DNA of 64,000 bases from an uncultured Lachnospiraceae bacterium. Lineage in GTDB: Bacteria > Bacillota > Clostridia > Lachnospirales > Lachnospiraceae. The position numbers were made by a program, and so were the translations under genes. The stretch covers positions 1 through 64,000 of the forward strand of contig CAMKQH010000003.1 in the NCBI GenBank assembly GCA_946414885.1, given 5' to 3'. Position 1 is the stretch's first letter, and each line of letters starts with the position of its first letter. This document shows positions 35,449 to 43,527 of this stretch, in pieces. A model generated the notes under the pieces. It worked only from the letters and a program-made list of their open reading frames with translations. It had not been told where the DNA came from and made no database searches.

Positions 35449-36186
35449 ATGAAATTATATTTGACAAGCGCTATTGGCGGTGACGTCAAGGAAGACGGCA
35501 TACGGAAGCCGGCACCGCTGCTTCCGTTTAACGGATTTACACATTTTTTGAAGCAGGATTGGGTGGAGAATGCAAAGGTTTTGATCATTTCAGCTTCGCC
35601 GGCAGAGTATGAAAGAAATGATTCCATTCTTCGGTGTCTGCGGGAAGCATTTCCCATGAGCGGACTGAGCGTTTCCTTCATGGATATTTGTGATTACAGG
35701 AAAGAAAATCTGGCAGACCGCATAGGCGAAATGGACGTGGTGCTGCTTTCGGGCGGACACGTGCCGACGCAAAATGCCTTTTTTCAAAAGATTGGATTAA
35801 AAGAGAAATTGAAGGACTTTCAAGGCATTGTGATCGCGTACAGCGCAGGCTCCATGAACTGCGCGGAGCTTGTTTATGCCAGCCCCGAAGCGGACGGGGA
35901 GGCTCTGGATCCGGATTACAAGCGTTGGATCCCGGGACTGGGACTTACAAACGTCAATATTTTTCCGCATTTTGAGGCGCTCAGGGAGGACTGGCTGGAC
36001 GGCATGCGCGTGGTGGAGGACATTGTTTTTCAAGACAGCTTTCACCATGAGATCATCGCCATGAATAACGGAACCTTTATCGTGGTTGATGAGAATGGGA
36101 AGCATACGTTGTTTGGCGAGGCCTACCGGATCAAGGACGGGAGGATGGAGCAGATCTGCCAAAACGGGGAATCCGTAATATTGTAA
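35449..36186 (+). CDS. Peptidase S51 family (PepE-like dipeptidase)
   Basis: 245 residues from ATG 35449 with GAGGAGA. The nucleophile serine is in AYSAGSMN (~residue 130), with the preceding SGGHVPTQN loop and a later NIFPHFEAL histidine. Family members cleave aspartyl dipeptides or cyanophycin. Its position after the Asp/Glu racemase-like gene hints at use of aspartate-containing peptides, which is inference. Confidence 0.88.
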   Translation: MKLYLTSAIGGDVKEDGIRKPAPLLPFNGFTHFLKQDWVENAKVLIISASPAEYERNDSILRCLREAFPMSGLSVSFMDICDYRKENLADRIGEMDVVLLSGGHVPTQNAFFQKIGLKEKLKDFQGIVIAYSAGSMNCAELVYASPEADGEALDPDYKRWIPGLGLTNVNIFPHFEALREDWLDGMRVVEDIVFQDSFHHEIIAMNNGTFIVVDENGKHTLFGEAYRIKDGRMEQICQNGESVIL

Positions 36187-36289
36187 ATGTGTCATAAGAG
36201 CCGTCCATATTGCTAACTTGCCTGCGATTCTAAGCAAAGTGAAGAATGAACGGAAGGGCTCACTCATTGATCATGTTAGGAGGGATGGG

Positions 36290-36730
36290 ATGAAAGAGCT
36301 GGAAGTGATGCGCGCCGAGGAGGAATGGCAGCGCGCGGGAGCATATAGCGTAAGGATTCAGGGTATGAACCGCCAGCACCACATTTCCTTGCGGGATGAA
36401 TTTGATGAGCATGACGGGGAAGGAACAAAGTATATTATCCTTCTCGATCAGGGCTATCCGGTTGCGACGTGCAGGTTTTATGAGATTGGGGGAAACGCGG
36501 TGACGATCGGAAGGGTCGTGGTTCTTCCGGAATATCGGGAGCACCATTTGGGAGAACGGGTGATGCAAGAGGCCGAAAGCTGGATCAAGGAGCTTGGATA
36601 TAAGGAGATCATTGTGGACAGCCGCACGGTGGCCGTTGGGTTTTATGAAAAGCTCGGGTTTCAGAAAACAAGCGATGAAGTTTATATGAGCGGCGTGTTT
36701 GAGTGCGTGAAAATGCACAAAATCCTATAG
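36290..36730 (+). CDS. GNAT acetyltransferase (ElaA/YjcF-like)
   Basis: 146 residues; ATG 36290 is five bases after AGGAGG. RVVVLPEYREHHLGERVMQEAE is the acetyl-CoA loop, and DSRTVAVGFYEKLGF is characteristic of the ElaA/YjcF branch. The 103-base gap upstream holds nothing recognisable. Confidence 0.9.
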   Translation: MKELEVMRAEEEWQRAGAYSVRIQGMNRQHHISLRDEFDEHDGEGTKYIILLDQGYPVATCRFYEIGGNAVTIGRVVVLPEYREHHLGERVMQEAESWIKELGYKEIIVDSRTVAVGFYEKLGFQKTSDEVYMSGVFECVKMHKIL

Positions 36731-36793
36731 CGCAAGCGAAGCGTGACAAGCGGATGGCGTATGAAAATGAATTTACGTAAAGGGGGAGTGACC

Positions 36794-37153
36794 ATGCCTT
36801 TGGTTCGGATTGAGATCATCAAGGGGAAGAGCGCGGAATATAAGAAAACCTTATTGGACTGCATCCATGAAGGTTTGCTGGAGAGTATTGGCATCGCCGA
36901 TTGGGACAGGTTCCAGAGAATCATTGAGATTGACAGGGCTGATTTTGAAGCCCCTTTGGAGAAGACGGACCAGTTTATGATCATAGAGATTACGATGTTT
37001 CAGGGAAGAACGAAGGAGCAGAAAAAAGCCTTGATCGAGGCAGTAACGCGAAAGCTTGGCGAGAGGCTGGGAATTGTGCCAACGGACGTCTTTATCGTGA
37101 TCCATGAACCGCCCGACGAGAATTGGGGACTCGGAGGGAGACAACGGGAGTAA
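36794..37153 (+). CDS. Tautomerase-family protein
   Basis: 119 residues from ATG 36794, which leaves the catalytic proline as residue 2 (MPLVRIEI). The Tautomerase_2/cis-CaaD-like architecture ends in VFIVIHEPPDENWGLGG. Such enzymes use Pro1 for enol-keto shifts or dehalogenation of small acids. GGGGGAG precedes the start. Its stop is followed at once by a tandem repeat. Confidence 0.9.
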   Translation: MPLVRIEIIKGKSAEYKKTLLDCIHEGLLESIGIADWDRFQRIIEIDRADFEAPLEKTDQFMIIEITMFQGRTKEQKKALIEAVTRKLGERLGIVPTDVFIVIHEPPDENWGLGGRQRE

Positions 37154-37318
37154 GGCATCAAAAACAAAAAGAAGGCCAAGGGAGCAGGGCATCAAAAATA
37201 AAAGGAAGACCAAGGGAGCAGGGCATCAAAACAAAAGGAAGACCAAGGGAGCAGGGCATCAAAAACAAAAAAGAAGACCAAGAGAGTAGGGCGTCAAAAA
37301 ACAAAAAAGAAAACAAGG
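37154..37318. repeat. 34-bp purine-rich tandem repeat, four copies plus a partial
   Basis: Units at 37154, 37188, 37222 and 37255, then a decaying fifth at 37290. Each starts GGCATCAAAAA and ends AGGGAGCAG or similar. Unit lengths of 34, 34, 33 and 35 rule out a conserved frame. It fills the gap between the tautomerase and the metallo-hydrolase genes. Confidence 0.9.
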
Positions 37319-37394
37319 ATATTGGGGAGAAAAAAAGAAGAAAAAATGGTATAATGAAAAGTACGCATAAACAAGACGAAAAGGAGAAGAGGGT

Positions 37395-38300
37395 ATGGCA
37401 CTTACTTATTTTTGCTCAGAAGAGATCGCGGAAAAAAGCTGGATGATCAAAAACGTTGGAGGATCGACGCCGGCAATTTGTTATCTTGTTGAGGGAAAGG
37501 ATTATGCTTTGCTGATCGACTCCATCATAGGAATCGGTAATCTGAAAGCCTATTGCGAGACGTTGACGAAGAAACCAATCCGGGTTGTCAACACACACGC
37601 GCATTCGGATCATATCGGCGGCAATTTCCATTTTGATCATTGTTTTTTGCACCATCGCGACATTGGTTTCTTTTACAATTGCGTTGGACTCAAAAAAGAG
37701 AACGTATTCGAATATGCGCAGAACATGGCTCCTGAGGAGTTCCGTGATCAGATGGTTCTCGATGATAATTTTGCGGACTGGGATCCCATCAAGATTTTTC
37801 CCTTATATGACGGAGATGAATTTGATCTGGGAGACAGGATCATTGAGGTTGTGGAGGTCGGCGGACATACGGCTGGCTCCATCGCTTTGATCGACCATAA
37901 GACCAGGATCTGCTATTCCGGAGATTGCTGCAATGGCAACACGCTTCTTGAGTTCTCAAATTCCTTGCCTGTTGTCACGTACTTGAAGAATCTCCTGCAC
38001 TTAAAGGAGCATCAGTCTGAATTTGACAAAATGTACGGCGGTCACGAGATCTTTGACGCATCCATCCTTGACGAAGCAATCGAGACGGTGGCAAAGGTCG
38101 TTGCCGGAACGGATGATAAGTATGAAGTGACGGGAATGATGGGGACGCCCGTATTCTATGCGGCTGCGAAGAAGAAGGGCGAATACGCCCGGGCTGACGG
38201 AAAGCGTTTTAACATGAGCTACGTACCGTCACGGGTCTATGGCCCCACGGAGACAAAGCAGGTTTTTAACGTAGAGGTATTGTTCCCGGAAGAGGATTGA
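37395..38300 (+). CDS. Metallo-beta-lactamase-fold hydrolase
   Basis: 301 residues. Zinc ligands THAHSDHIGG (~residue 72), a HTAGS histidine (~155), the bridging aspartate SGDCCNG (~177) and a late GGHE are all present. It is a glyoxalase-II-like/general MBL hydrolase. AAGGAGAAGAGGG lies upstream. The substrate is unknown. Confidence 0.9.
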   Translation: MALTYFCSEEIAEKSWMIKNVGGSTPAICYLVEGKDYALLIDSIIGIGNLKAYCETLTKKPIRVVNTHAHSDHIGGNFHFDHCFLHHRDIGFFYNCVGLKKENVFEYAQNMAPEEFRDQMVLDDNFADWDPIKIFPLYDGDEFDLGDRIIEVVEVGGHTAGSIALIDHKTRICYSGDCCNGNTLLEFSNSLPVVTYLKNLLHLKEHQSEFDKMYGGHEIFDASILDEAIETVAKVVAGTDDKYEVTGMMGTPVFYAAAKKKGEYARADGKRFNMSYVPSRVYGPTETKQVFNVEVLFPEED

Positions 38301-38324
38301 TCGTCGTTTGCTTTGGAGGGTAAA

Positions 38325-40520
38325 ATGATTAAGGCTGTGATTTTTGACATGTTCGAAACCCTGGTGACGTTATATCGGTCGCCGCAATATTTTGGAAAAG
38401 ACATGGCAAAGGATCTTGGGTTGACGGAGGAAAGATTCCGGGTAATCTGGGATAAAAGCGAGCGTGAAAGAAGCTTAGGGATTCTGTCCCATGAAGACGT
38501 CATCGCGCGGATCATGGAACAAAACGGGATCTATTCGGCAGAGCTGCTTCAAAAAATTACCGCGAGACGATCCAGGGCAAAGGTGGAAGCCTTTATGCAT
38601 CTGCATGAGGAGATTATTCCCATGCTGGAGGAGCTAAAGCGAAGAGACGTTAAGATCGGATTGGTTAGCAATTGCTTTTCTGAAGAGACGTTTGCCATCC
38701 GGGGGAGTAAGTTATATCCATACTTTGACGCATGTATGTTGTCCTACGAGCAGGGCGTCATGAAGCCGGATAAGGAGATATTTTACCGTTGCGTAAAGAA
38801 ATTAAACGTATCAGCTGATGAGTGCCTGTATGTCGGCGACGGCGGCAGCAGGGAACTGGAGACGGCAACGGAGATAGGAATGAAGGCGCTCCAGGCCACG
38901 TGGTATTTTGAAGACAACGAAGGTGGCGGGTTCACCCGCAATCCGCGATTTCCAGCATTAGACCGTCCCTTGGAAATATTTCAATATCTCACCTTTTTCT
39001 CCGTATTGTTTGGAACGAGAGAACCGCTTCATTTCCGGGAAACCGGCAGGGACGGTGCGGCGTTGGACCTGCGGATCAGGATCCGGGGAAGCGTGGGCGT
39101 CTATGGATTTGACGCAGAAAGATATTTTGGGAAAGAAGATATCTCGCAGGCGGTCAGAGAGCAGCTTCCTGGTGTCATCCAAAAGGGATTTGATCATTGG
39201 ACGGAAGAAAAAAGCGTTATGCAAAGCGACTTAAAAGCAGTGCTTTATCCAATGATCGAAAAGGGGCTTGCAGACGTTGGGATCAAAGTAAAGACGGAAA
39301 ACGTCGTCTGCCAACTGACGGAAGATTCCCAGGAACAATACAATAACGCACCGGGGATTTTGGCTTCGCAGCAGGAGAGCGGCGGCATCCGCTTACTTTT
39401 TGCGTCCGATTCCTTTAAGGGATCCCTTACCAGCATGGAGACGGCGGAGCTTCTGACAAAAGCGGCAAATGAAGTGTTTGAAAACGCGGAATGCACGGGC
39501 ATTCCCGTGGCAGACGGAGGCGAAGGTACCGTAGACGCCCTCCTTAGCGCGGCAGGGGGAGAAAAGATTTACGTAAACGTGCATGGTCCGCTGATGGAAA
39601 ACGTGAAGGCGTGTTACGGAAAGATCGATGATAAAAAAGCAGTGATCGAGATGGCGGCAGCTTCGGGGCTGACGCTCATCCCGCAGGAAAAAAGAGATCC
39701 CATGCTGACCACGACCTATGGGACGGGTGAACTTCTTCGCAATGCCTTGGAGAAAGGGTTTGAAGAGATTTACGTATGCATCGGCGGAAGTGCGACGAAT
39801 GACGGCGGCATGGGTTGCGGCAAGGCTCTTGGCATTCGTTTTTTGGATCAGGACGGCAAGGAGCTCGAAGGCACCGGAAAGGACTTGGAGAAGGTCCGTA
39901 CCATTGACGCGTCAGGTTTGGATTCCCGCTGGAAGAAGGTAAAACTGACGATCGCGTGTGACGTGACGAACCCACTCTGCGGGGAAAATGGGGCAACCCG
40001 TACGTTTGCACCTCAGAAAGGCGCAAACGCACAGGCGGTGGAATTCCTTGAGAAGGGCATGCAGAATTACCGCGACGTGGTAAAAAGGCAGTTTGGGAAA
40101 GATCCCGATCAAATTTCCGGCGCTGGCGCGGCGGGTGGATTGGGAGCACTGTTGATGATCCTCTTGGGCGGAAAGATGCGTTCCGGGATCGAGACGGTTT
40201 TGAACTTAAATAATTTTGACCGGTTGCTGCAAAATACCGATTTTGTGATTACCGGGGAAGGCCGCACGGATTGGCAGAGTGCTGGCGGTAAGGTATTATG
40301 GGGCGTCGGAGAGAGGGCGAAAAAGGCAGGCGTGCCAGTGATCGCACTCAGTGGATCCCTGGGGCCTGGCTATGAAAAGGTCTATGAGCACGGCATTACG
40401 TCCATCATGACAACGGTGGATGCACCCATGTCGCTTGAGGAAGCGATGAGCCGTGCGAAAGAGCTGTATTATCAGGCGGCAATCAGAACGTTCCGCTTGA
40501 TCAAAGCGGGCATTCAATAA
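38325..40520 (+). CDS. Triple fusion: HAD hydrolase, SPFH-like segment, glycerate kinase
   Basis: 731 residues from ATG 38325 (GGAGGG upstream). Residues ~1-225 are a HAD phosphatase: nucleophile FDMFETL, LVSNC, KPDKEIF, VGDGGSRE. Residues ~235-350 (FGTREPLHF; IRIRGSVGVYGF; ADVGIKVKTENV) look like the SPFH-type core of YdjI-like proteins. Residues ~360-731 are a complete type I glycerate kinase: FASDSFKGSLTS, VADGGEGTVDAL, GGSATNDGGMGCG, GAGAAGGLG, ITGEGRTD. No frameshift or stop occurs at the joins. Kinase and phosphatase in one chain could act in sequence on glycerate-type phosphates. Confidence 0.85.
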   Translation: MIKAVIFDMFETLVTLYRSPQYFGKDMAKDLGLTEERFRVIWDKSERERSLGILSHEDVIARIMEQNGIYSAELLQKITARRSRAKVEAFMHLHEEIIPMLEELKRRDVKIGLVSNCFSEETFAIRGSKLYPYFDACMLSYEQGVMKPDKEIFYRCVKKLNVSADECLYVGDGGSRELETATEIGMKALQATWYFEDNEGGGFTRNPRFPALDRPLEIFQYLTFFSVLFGTREPLHFRETGRDGAALDLRIRIRGSVGVYGFDAERYFGKEDISQAVREQLPGVIQKGFDHWTEEKSVMQSDLKAVLYPMIEKGLADVGIKVKTENVVCQLTEDSQEQYNNAPGILASQQESGGIRLLFASDSFKGSLTSMETAELLTKAANEVFENAECTGIPVADGGEGTVDALLSAAGGEKIYVNVHGPLMENVKACYGKIDDKKAVIEMAAASGLTLIPQEKRDPMLTTTYGTGELLRNALEKGFEEIYVCIGGSATNDGGMGCGKALGIRFLDQDGKELEGTGKDLEKVRTIDASGLDSRWKKVKLTIACDVTNPLCGENGATRTFAPQKGANAQAVEFLEKGMQNYRDVVKRQFGKDPDQISGAGAAGGLGALLMILLGGKMRSGIETVLNLNNFDRLLQNTDFVITGEGRTDWQSAGGKVLWGVGERAKKAGVPVIALSGSLGPGYEKVYEHGITSIMTTVDAPMSLEEAMSRAKELYYQAAIRTFRLIKAGIQ

Positions 40521-40539
40521 GACAAGGGAGAAGTACAAG

Positions 40540-40977
40540 ATGGAACGACAAAAGAAACCGGAAGTAGTCTATCACGGAAGTCAGTACTTATTTGACGTGG
40601 TGAAGCCCATGCAGGCCCACGGAGAGTGTGAAGCGGAAGCGCAGACGGGAATCTATGCCGCCGCGACAAAGGAGGAAGTCATTCCGTTTGCCATGCCGTT
40701 CCGATGGTATCCGGACTCGCCTGAGGGGAAGCTAAGGTTTGACAGCGACGGGATCAACAGCTTCTTGCAGTATGGTTCGATCGATCCAAACGGAAAGGGA
40801 TATATCTATGTTCTGCCGTCGGATACGTTTGAACTTGTGGATCAGTGGGAATGGGTTTCCAGGGTGGAAGTAAAGCCCATCGAGGTCATAGAAGTTAACG
40901 TCAAGGATTACTGGCATACCATTACCTTTTCGGAGGAAGCGAAGGAGATCCAAAGAAAGCTGTACGGAGCTGTTTAG
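40540..40977 (+). CDS. Small hypothetical, paralogue of the 31415 C-terminal domain
   Basis: 145 residues. VYHGSQYLFDVVKP, GIYAAATKEEVIPFAM, GKGYIYVLPSDTFEL and a VIEVNVKDY end match the C-terminal part of the 31415 product in order and spacing. A possible ADP-ribosyltransferase-like fold is inferred from the HGS...A.FA...Y.L pattern; catalytic residues cannot be assigned. It follows the triple-fusion gene by 19 bases. Confidence 0.65.
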   Translation: MERQKKPEVVYHGSQYLFDVVKPMQAHGECEAEAQTGIYAAATKEEVIPFAMPFRWYPDSPEGKLRFDSDGINSFLQYGSIDPNGKGYIYVLPSDTFELVDQWEWVSRVEVKPIEVIEVNVKDYWHTITFSEEAKEIQRKLYGAV

Positions 40978-40992
40978 TTTAGAGCTAAGGTT

Positions 40993-41136
40993 ATGGTATG
41001 TGGCGGATTCAGGTGCAGCGGGGAAGCGTATGCGAATATCATCGCGGACTTTGATTGTTTCACGTCACTACCACTTGGAACAGACAAGAGGGTAAATGGA
41101 AATTGCTTTTTAACATGGATCAGAGAATCCCGTTAG
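40993..41136 (+). CDS. Possible 47-residue ORF, unassigned
   Basis: An open frame fills the gap before the Nudix gene, rich in Gly and Phe, with no clear ribosome site. It may be chance or a remnant of a lost gene. Confidence 0.15.
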   Translation: MVCGGFRCSGEAYANIIADFDCFTSLPLGTDKRVNGNCFLTWIRESR

Positions 41137-41147
41137 GAGGTTGAGGA

Positions 41148-41633
41148 ATGGACGAAAAGCAGGAATATTACGTTCGCAGGAGAAGCAGGGCCGTGGCGAT
41201 CGTTGTCCGGGACGGAAAGATTTTGATGGAGCGAGTGTTTTATTTTGGACGCGAGTTTTATACGGTTCCCGGCGGGGGAATTGAACCGGGCGAGACGCCA
41301 GAGCAGGCAGCAATCCGGGAGTTGAAGGAAGAATGTGGTCTTGACGGAAGGATCGTAAAGCCCTTGAGTACGGTTCATAAAGAGAATGGCAGCGCGGAAT
41401 ATTCCTTTGAGGTGGAAGTGTCAAAGGATCAGGAAGCGATCACGGGATATGATCCTGAAGAATCCACGGAGAACCCTCCGCTTAAGGAGGTACTTTGGCT
41501 TGGCCTGGATGAGATCAGTGAGAAGGACAGGGCTTTTCTTTGGGCCTATGGGCTGATGCAAGTGGAGGGGTTCTTTGAAATCATTCAGGGTTGGGGCGAC
41601 GAGATCAGTTATCCGGGCGCAAATAAGGAGTGA
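41148..41633 (+). CDS. Nudix hydrolase
   Basis: 161 residues. A full Nudix box occurs from GGGIEPGETPEQ through REL to EECGL (~residues 42-64) with all metal-binding glutamates. The short form suits a nucleotide-cleaning (MutT-like) role; substrate unknown. AGGAGG lies upstream of the ATG. Confidence 0.93.
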   Translation: MDEKQEYYVRRRSRAVAIVVRDGKILMERVFYFGREFYTVPGGGIEPGETPEQAAIRELKEECGLDGRIVKPLSTVHKENGSAEYSFEVEVSKDQEAITGYDPEESTENPPLKEVLWLGLDEISEKDRAFLWAYGLMQVEGFFEIIQGWGDEISYPGANKE

Positions 41634-41639
41634 CGGGCG

Positions 41640-42578
41640 ATGAGCTTATTTTATGAAAAAGAGGGCATTTCGATCTATCAGGAGGATAATCTGGAGCTGC
41701 TTCGGACGCTTCCGGAGGGATGCGTTAACTTGATTTATTGCGACATTCTGTATAATACCGGGAAGGTGTTTGATGATTATTCCGATGACCTTGGGGATCC
41801 GGAGGAGGCGGCGGAGTGGTACAGGCCGCGCATTCTGGAAATGAAGCGCGTGCTTGCTTCAAACGGCAGCATTTTCATTCATTGCAATTGGCGCATGGAT
41901 TCCTATATGCGCATCCTGATGGATGGGATCTTTGGGATGAATTGTTTTCGAAACAGAATCTATCGTCAGCACAGCAAGGAAAGAGGTTTCTATGCCAATT
42001 TTGATTCCCAGGTGGACGTCATCCTGTACTACGTAAAAAACCCGCGAAACTTTGTGTTTCATGAGCTGCGCGGCGATTCCAGGCGGATTGTCCCGCTTTT
42101 TGAAAACGGGGACTTGGAAGGAAGGGACGATGTTCGCAGCATTGACGGGAATGTTATCGACTTGAAGGCTTTGAATAAGCATTGGCTTGTGAGCGTGCCA
42201 CAGTTCGAACGCCTGAAAGAGGCGGGAGAGGTGCAGCTCATCAAAGGATTGCCCTACCGCTTTTCCAACGTGATTCCGGTTGGAAATCTTTGGAATGAGC
42301 CGGAAATGCTAGATACTTATGCGAGGACGGACGTGGCGGATGCCTATGACACGCCAAAGCCTGAGGCCGTATTGGACAGGATCATTCGCATTGCGTCTGA
42401 TCCGGATGACGTGGTCGCGGATTTCTTTTTGGGCGGCGGGACAACTGCGGTTGTTGCGAAGAAACTTGGAAGACGCTTTATTGGGTGTGACATATCGGCG
42501 AAGGCATGCGAAGTAACCACCAAAAAGCTTGGGGTCGAAGGAACCGTCCCCGATGACCCAAGGAGGGCAAGAGAATGA
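41640..42578 (+). CDS. Beta-class DNA methyltransferase with altered catalytic motif
   Basis: 312 residues. Motif order is catalytic first, SAM second (FFLGGGTTAVVAKKLGR near residue 260), as in beta-class N4-cytosine/N6-adenine enzymes. The expected D-P-P-F/Y reads D-I-L-Y at ~35-38, in YCDILYNTGK, while the neighbouring NTGK and the SAM motif are intact. No restriction enzyme is adjacent, so it would be an orphan. The C-terminal residues GTVPDDP come from a REP-like repeat. The start overlaps the end of the Nudix site and the stop overlaps the next gene. Confidence 0.85.
   Translation: MSLFYEKEGISIYQEDNLELLRTLPEGCVNLIYCDILYNTGKVFDDYSDDLGDPEEAAEWYRPRILEMKRVLASNGSIFIHCNWRMDSYMRILMDGIFGMNCFRNRIYRQHSKERGFYANFDSQVDVILYYVKNPRNFVFHELRGDSRRIVPLFENGDLEGRDDVRSIDGNVIDLKALNKHWLVSVPQFERLKEAGEVQLIKGLPYRFSNVIPVGNLWNEPEMLDTYARTDVADAYDTPKPEAVLDRIIRIASDPDDVVADFFLGGGTTAVVAKKLGRRFIGCDISAKACEVTTKKLGVEGTVPDDPRRARE
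42540..42559. repeat. REP-like core, inverted relative to 25405
   Basis: GGAACCGTCCCCGATGACCC is the reverse complement of the 25405-25424 core apart from one base. It lies inside the 3' end of the DNA methyltransferase gene and encodes part of its C-terminus. Confidence 0.75.
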
Positions 42579-42940
42579 AGAAATGGTATGATGAAGAATA
42601 TGAATTCACGGTAGAAGTAACGGGTTTTCTTCATGGAGATCACACGGAGCACTATTGCCGTAACGGTGAAGAGATTGGGGATACGTACAAGTGTACTTAC
42701 GGTTGTCCCGTAAATCAGGACGGATGTGGGATCTGCTCCAAGACGATGATGATGCTCTATCCGTTAATGGAGGCAGTCAGAAGCGGCGGCGATCTTGAAA
42801 ATTTGGGGGGCGACGGCAAGTATTCCAAAACCGTCGTATGTCCGGATGGCTGCGTGATATTTAAGCTGACGGCCAAGCCTCTTGGAAATGAGAATTTTCA
42901 CAAGGGCGGATTTTGGAGTTATCCGGATGAAACGACTTAA
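42575..42940 (+). CDS. TIGR04076-family protein
   Basis: 121 residues, the family length. The start overlaps the DNA methyltransferase stop (ATGA). Conserved cysteines occur in CTYGCP and GCGICSKTMMMLYPLMEA. The end is GGFWSYPDE. The function of the family is unknown; the cysteines suggest metal binding or redox. Confidence 0.88.
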   Translation: MKKWYDEEYEFTVEVTGFLHGDHTEHYCRNGEEIGDTYKCTYGCPVNQDGCGICSKTMMMLYPLMEAVRSGGDLENLGGDGKYSKTVVCPDGCVIFKLTAKPLGNENFHKGGFWSYPDETT

Positions 42941-42978
42941 CGCGTAAGGCACAAGGATTGGAAAGGAGAACCGGCAAA

Positions 42979-43527
42979 TTGGAGCTTTGGGATTTGTATG
43001 ATTGTGACGGAAAAGTGACCGGGGAAACCTGGGAGAGAAAGCATGGGAATTATCAGATCATCCCGGATGGCCGGTATCACATGGTTTGTGATATCTTGGT
43101 ACGACACGTTGACGGCACGTATTTATTGACAAAACGGGACGTGAGCAAGGATGTCTATCCTGGTTATTGGGAGGCAAGCGCCGGTGGTTCGGCAGTTGCG
43201 GGAGAGGATCCCATTACTTGCGCGAAGCGGGAATTATTTGAAGAGACTGGCATTACGGCCGAGGAATTTCAGTTGGTCGGTCACAGCTTCCGGGACAAGA
43301 GCCACAGCATGTTTTATTCCTATCTGGTGACCGTGGACTGTCCAAAGGATTCCATCGTACTGCAAGAGGGTGAGACAACGGAATACCGATGGGTTGACGT
43401 TGAGGGGCTCTTGGAATACGTGGATTCGGAGCTTGCGATAAAGACGCATAATGACAGATATGCGTCGTATTTTGCCATACTGCGCGAAAAAAGGGAAAAA
43501 GACAGTGACGAAGGTGGAGAAAGATGA
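42979..43527 (+). CDS. Nudix hydrolase (IDI/YfcD-like)
   Basis: 182 residues from a TTG at 42979, nine bases after AGGAGA; the TTG at 42958 lies upstream of that site and is rejected. ELWDLYDCDGKVTGE at the start is typical of the isopentenyl-isomerase-like/YfcD Nudix branch. The Nudix box runs from GGSAVAGEDPITCAKREL to EETGI. Its stop overlaps the glycosyltransferase start (ATGA). Confidence 0.9.
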   Translation: MELWDLYDCDGKVTGETWERKHGNYQIIPDGRYHMVCDILVRHVDGTYLLTKRDVSKDVYPGYWEASAGGSAVAGEDPITCAKRELFEETGITAEEFQLVGHSFRDKSHSMFYSYLVTVDCPKDSIVLQEGETTEYRWVDVEGLLEYVDSELAIKTHNDRYASYFAILREKREKDSDEGGER

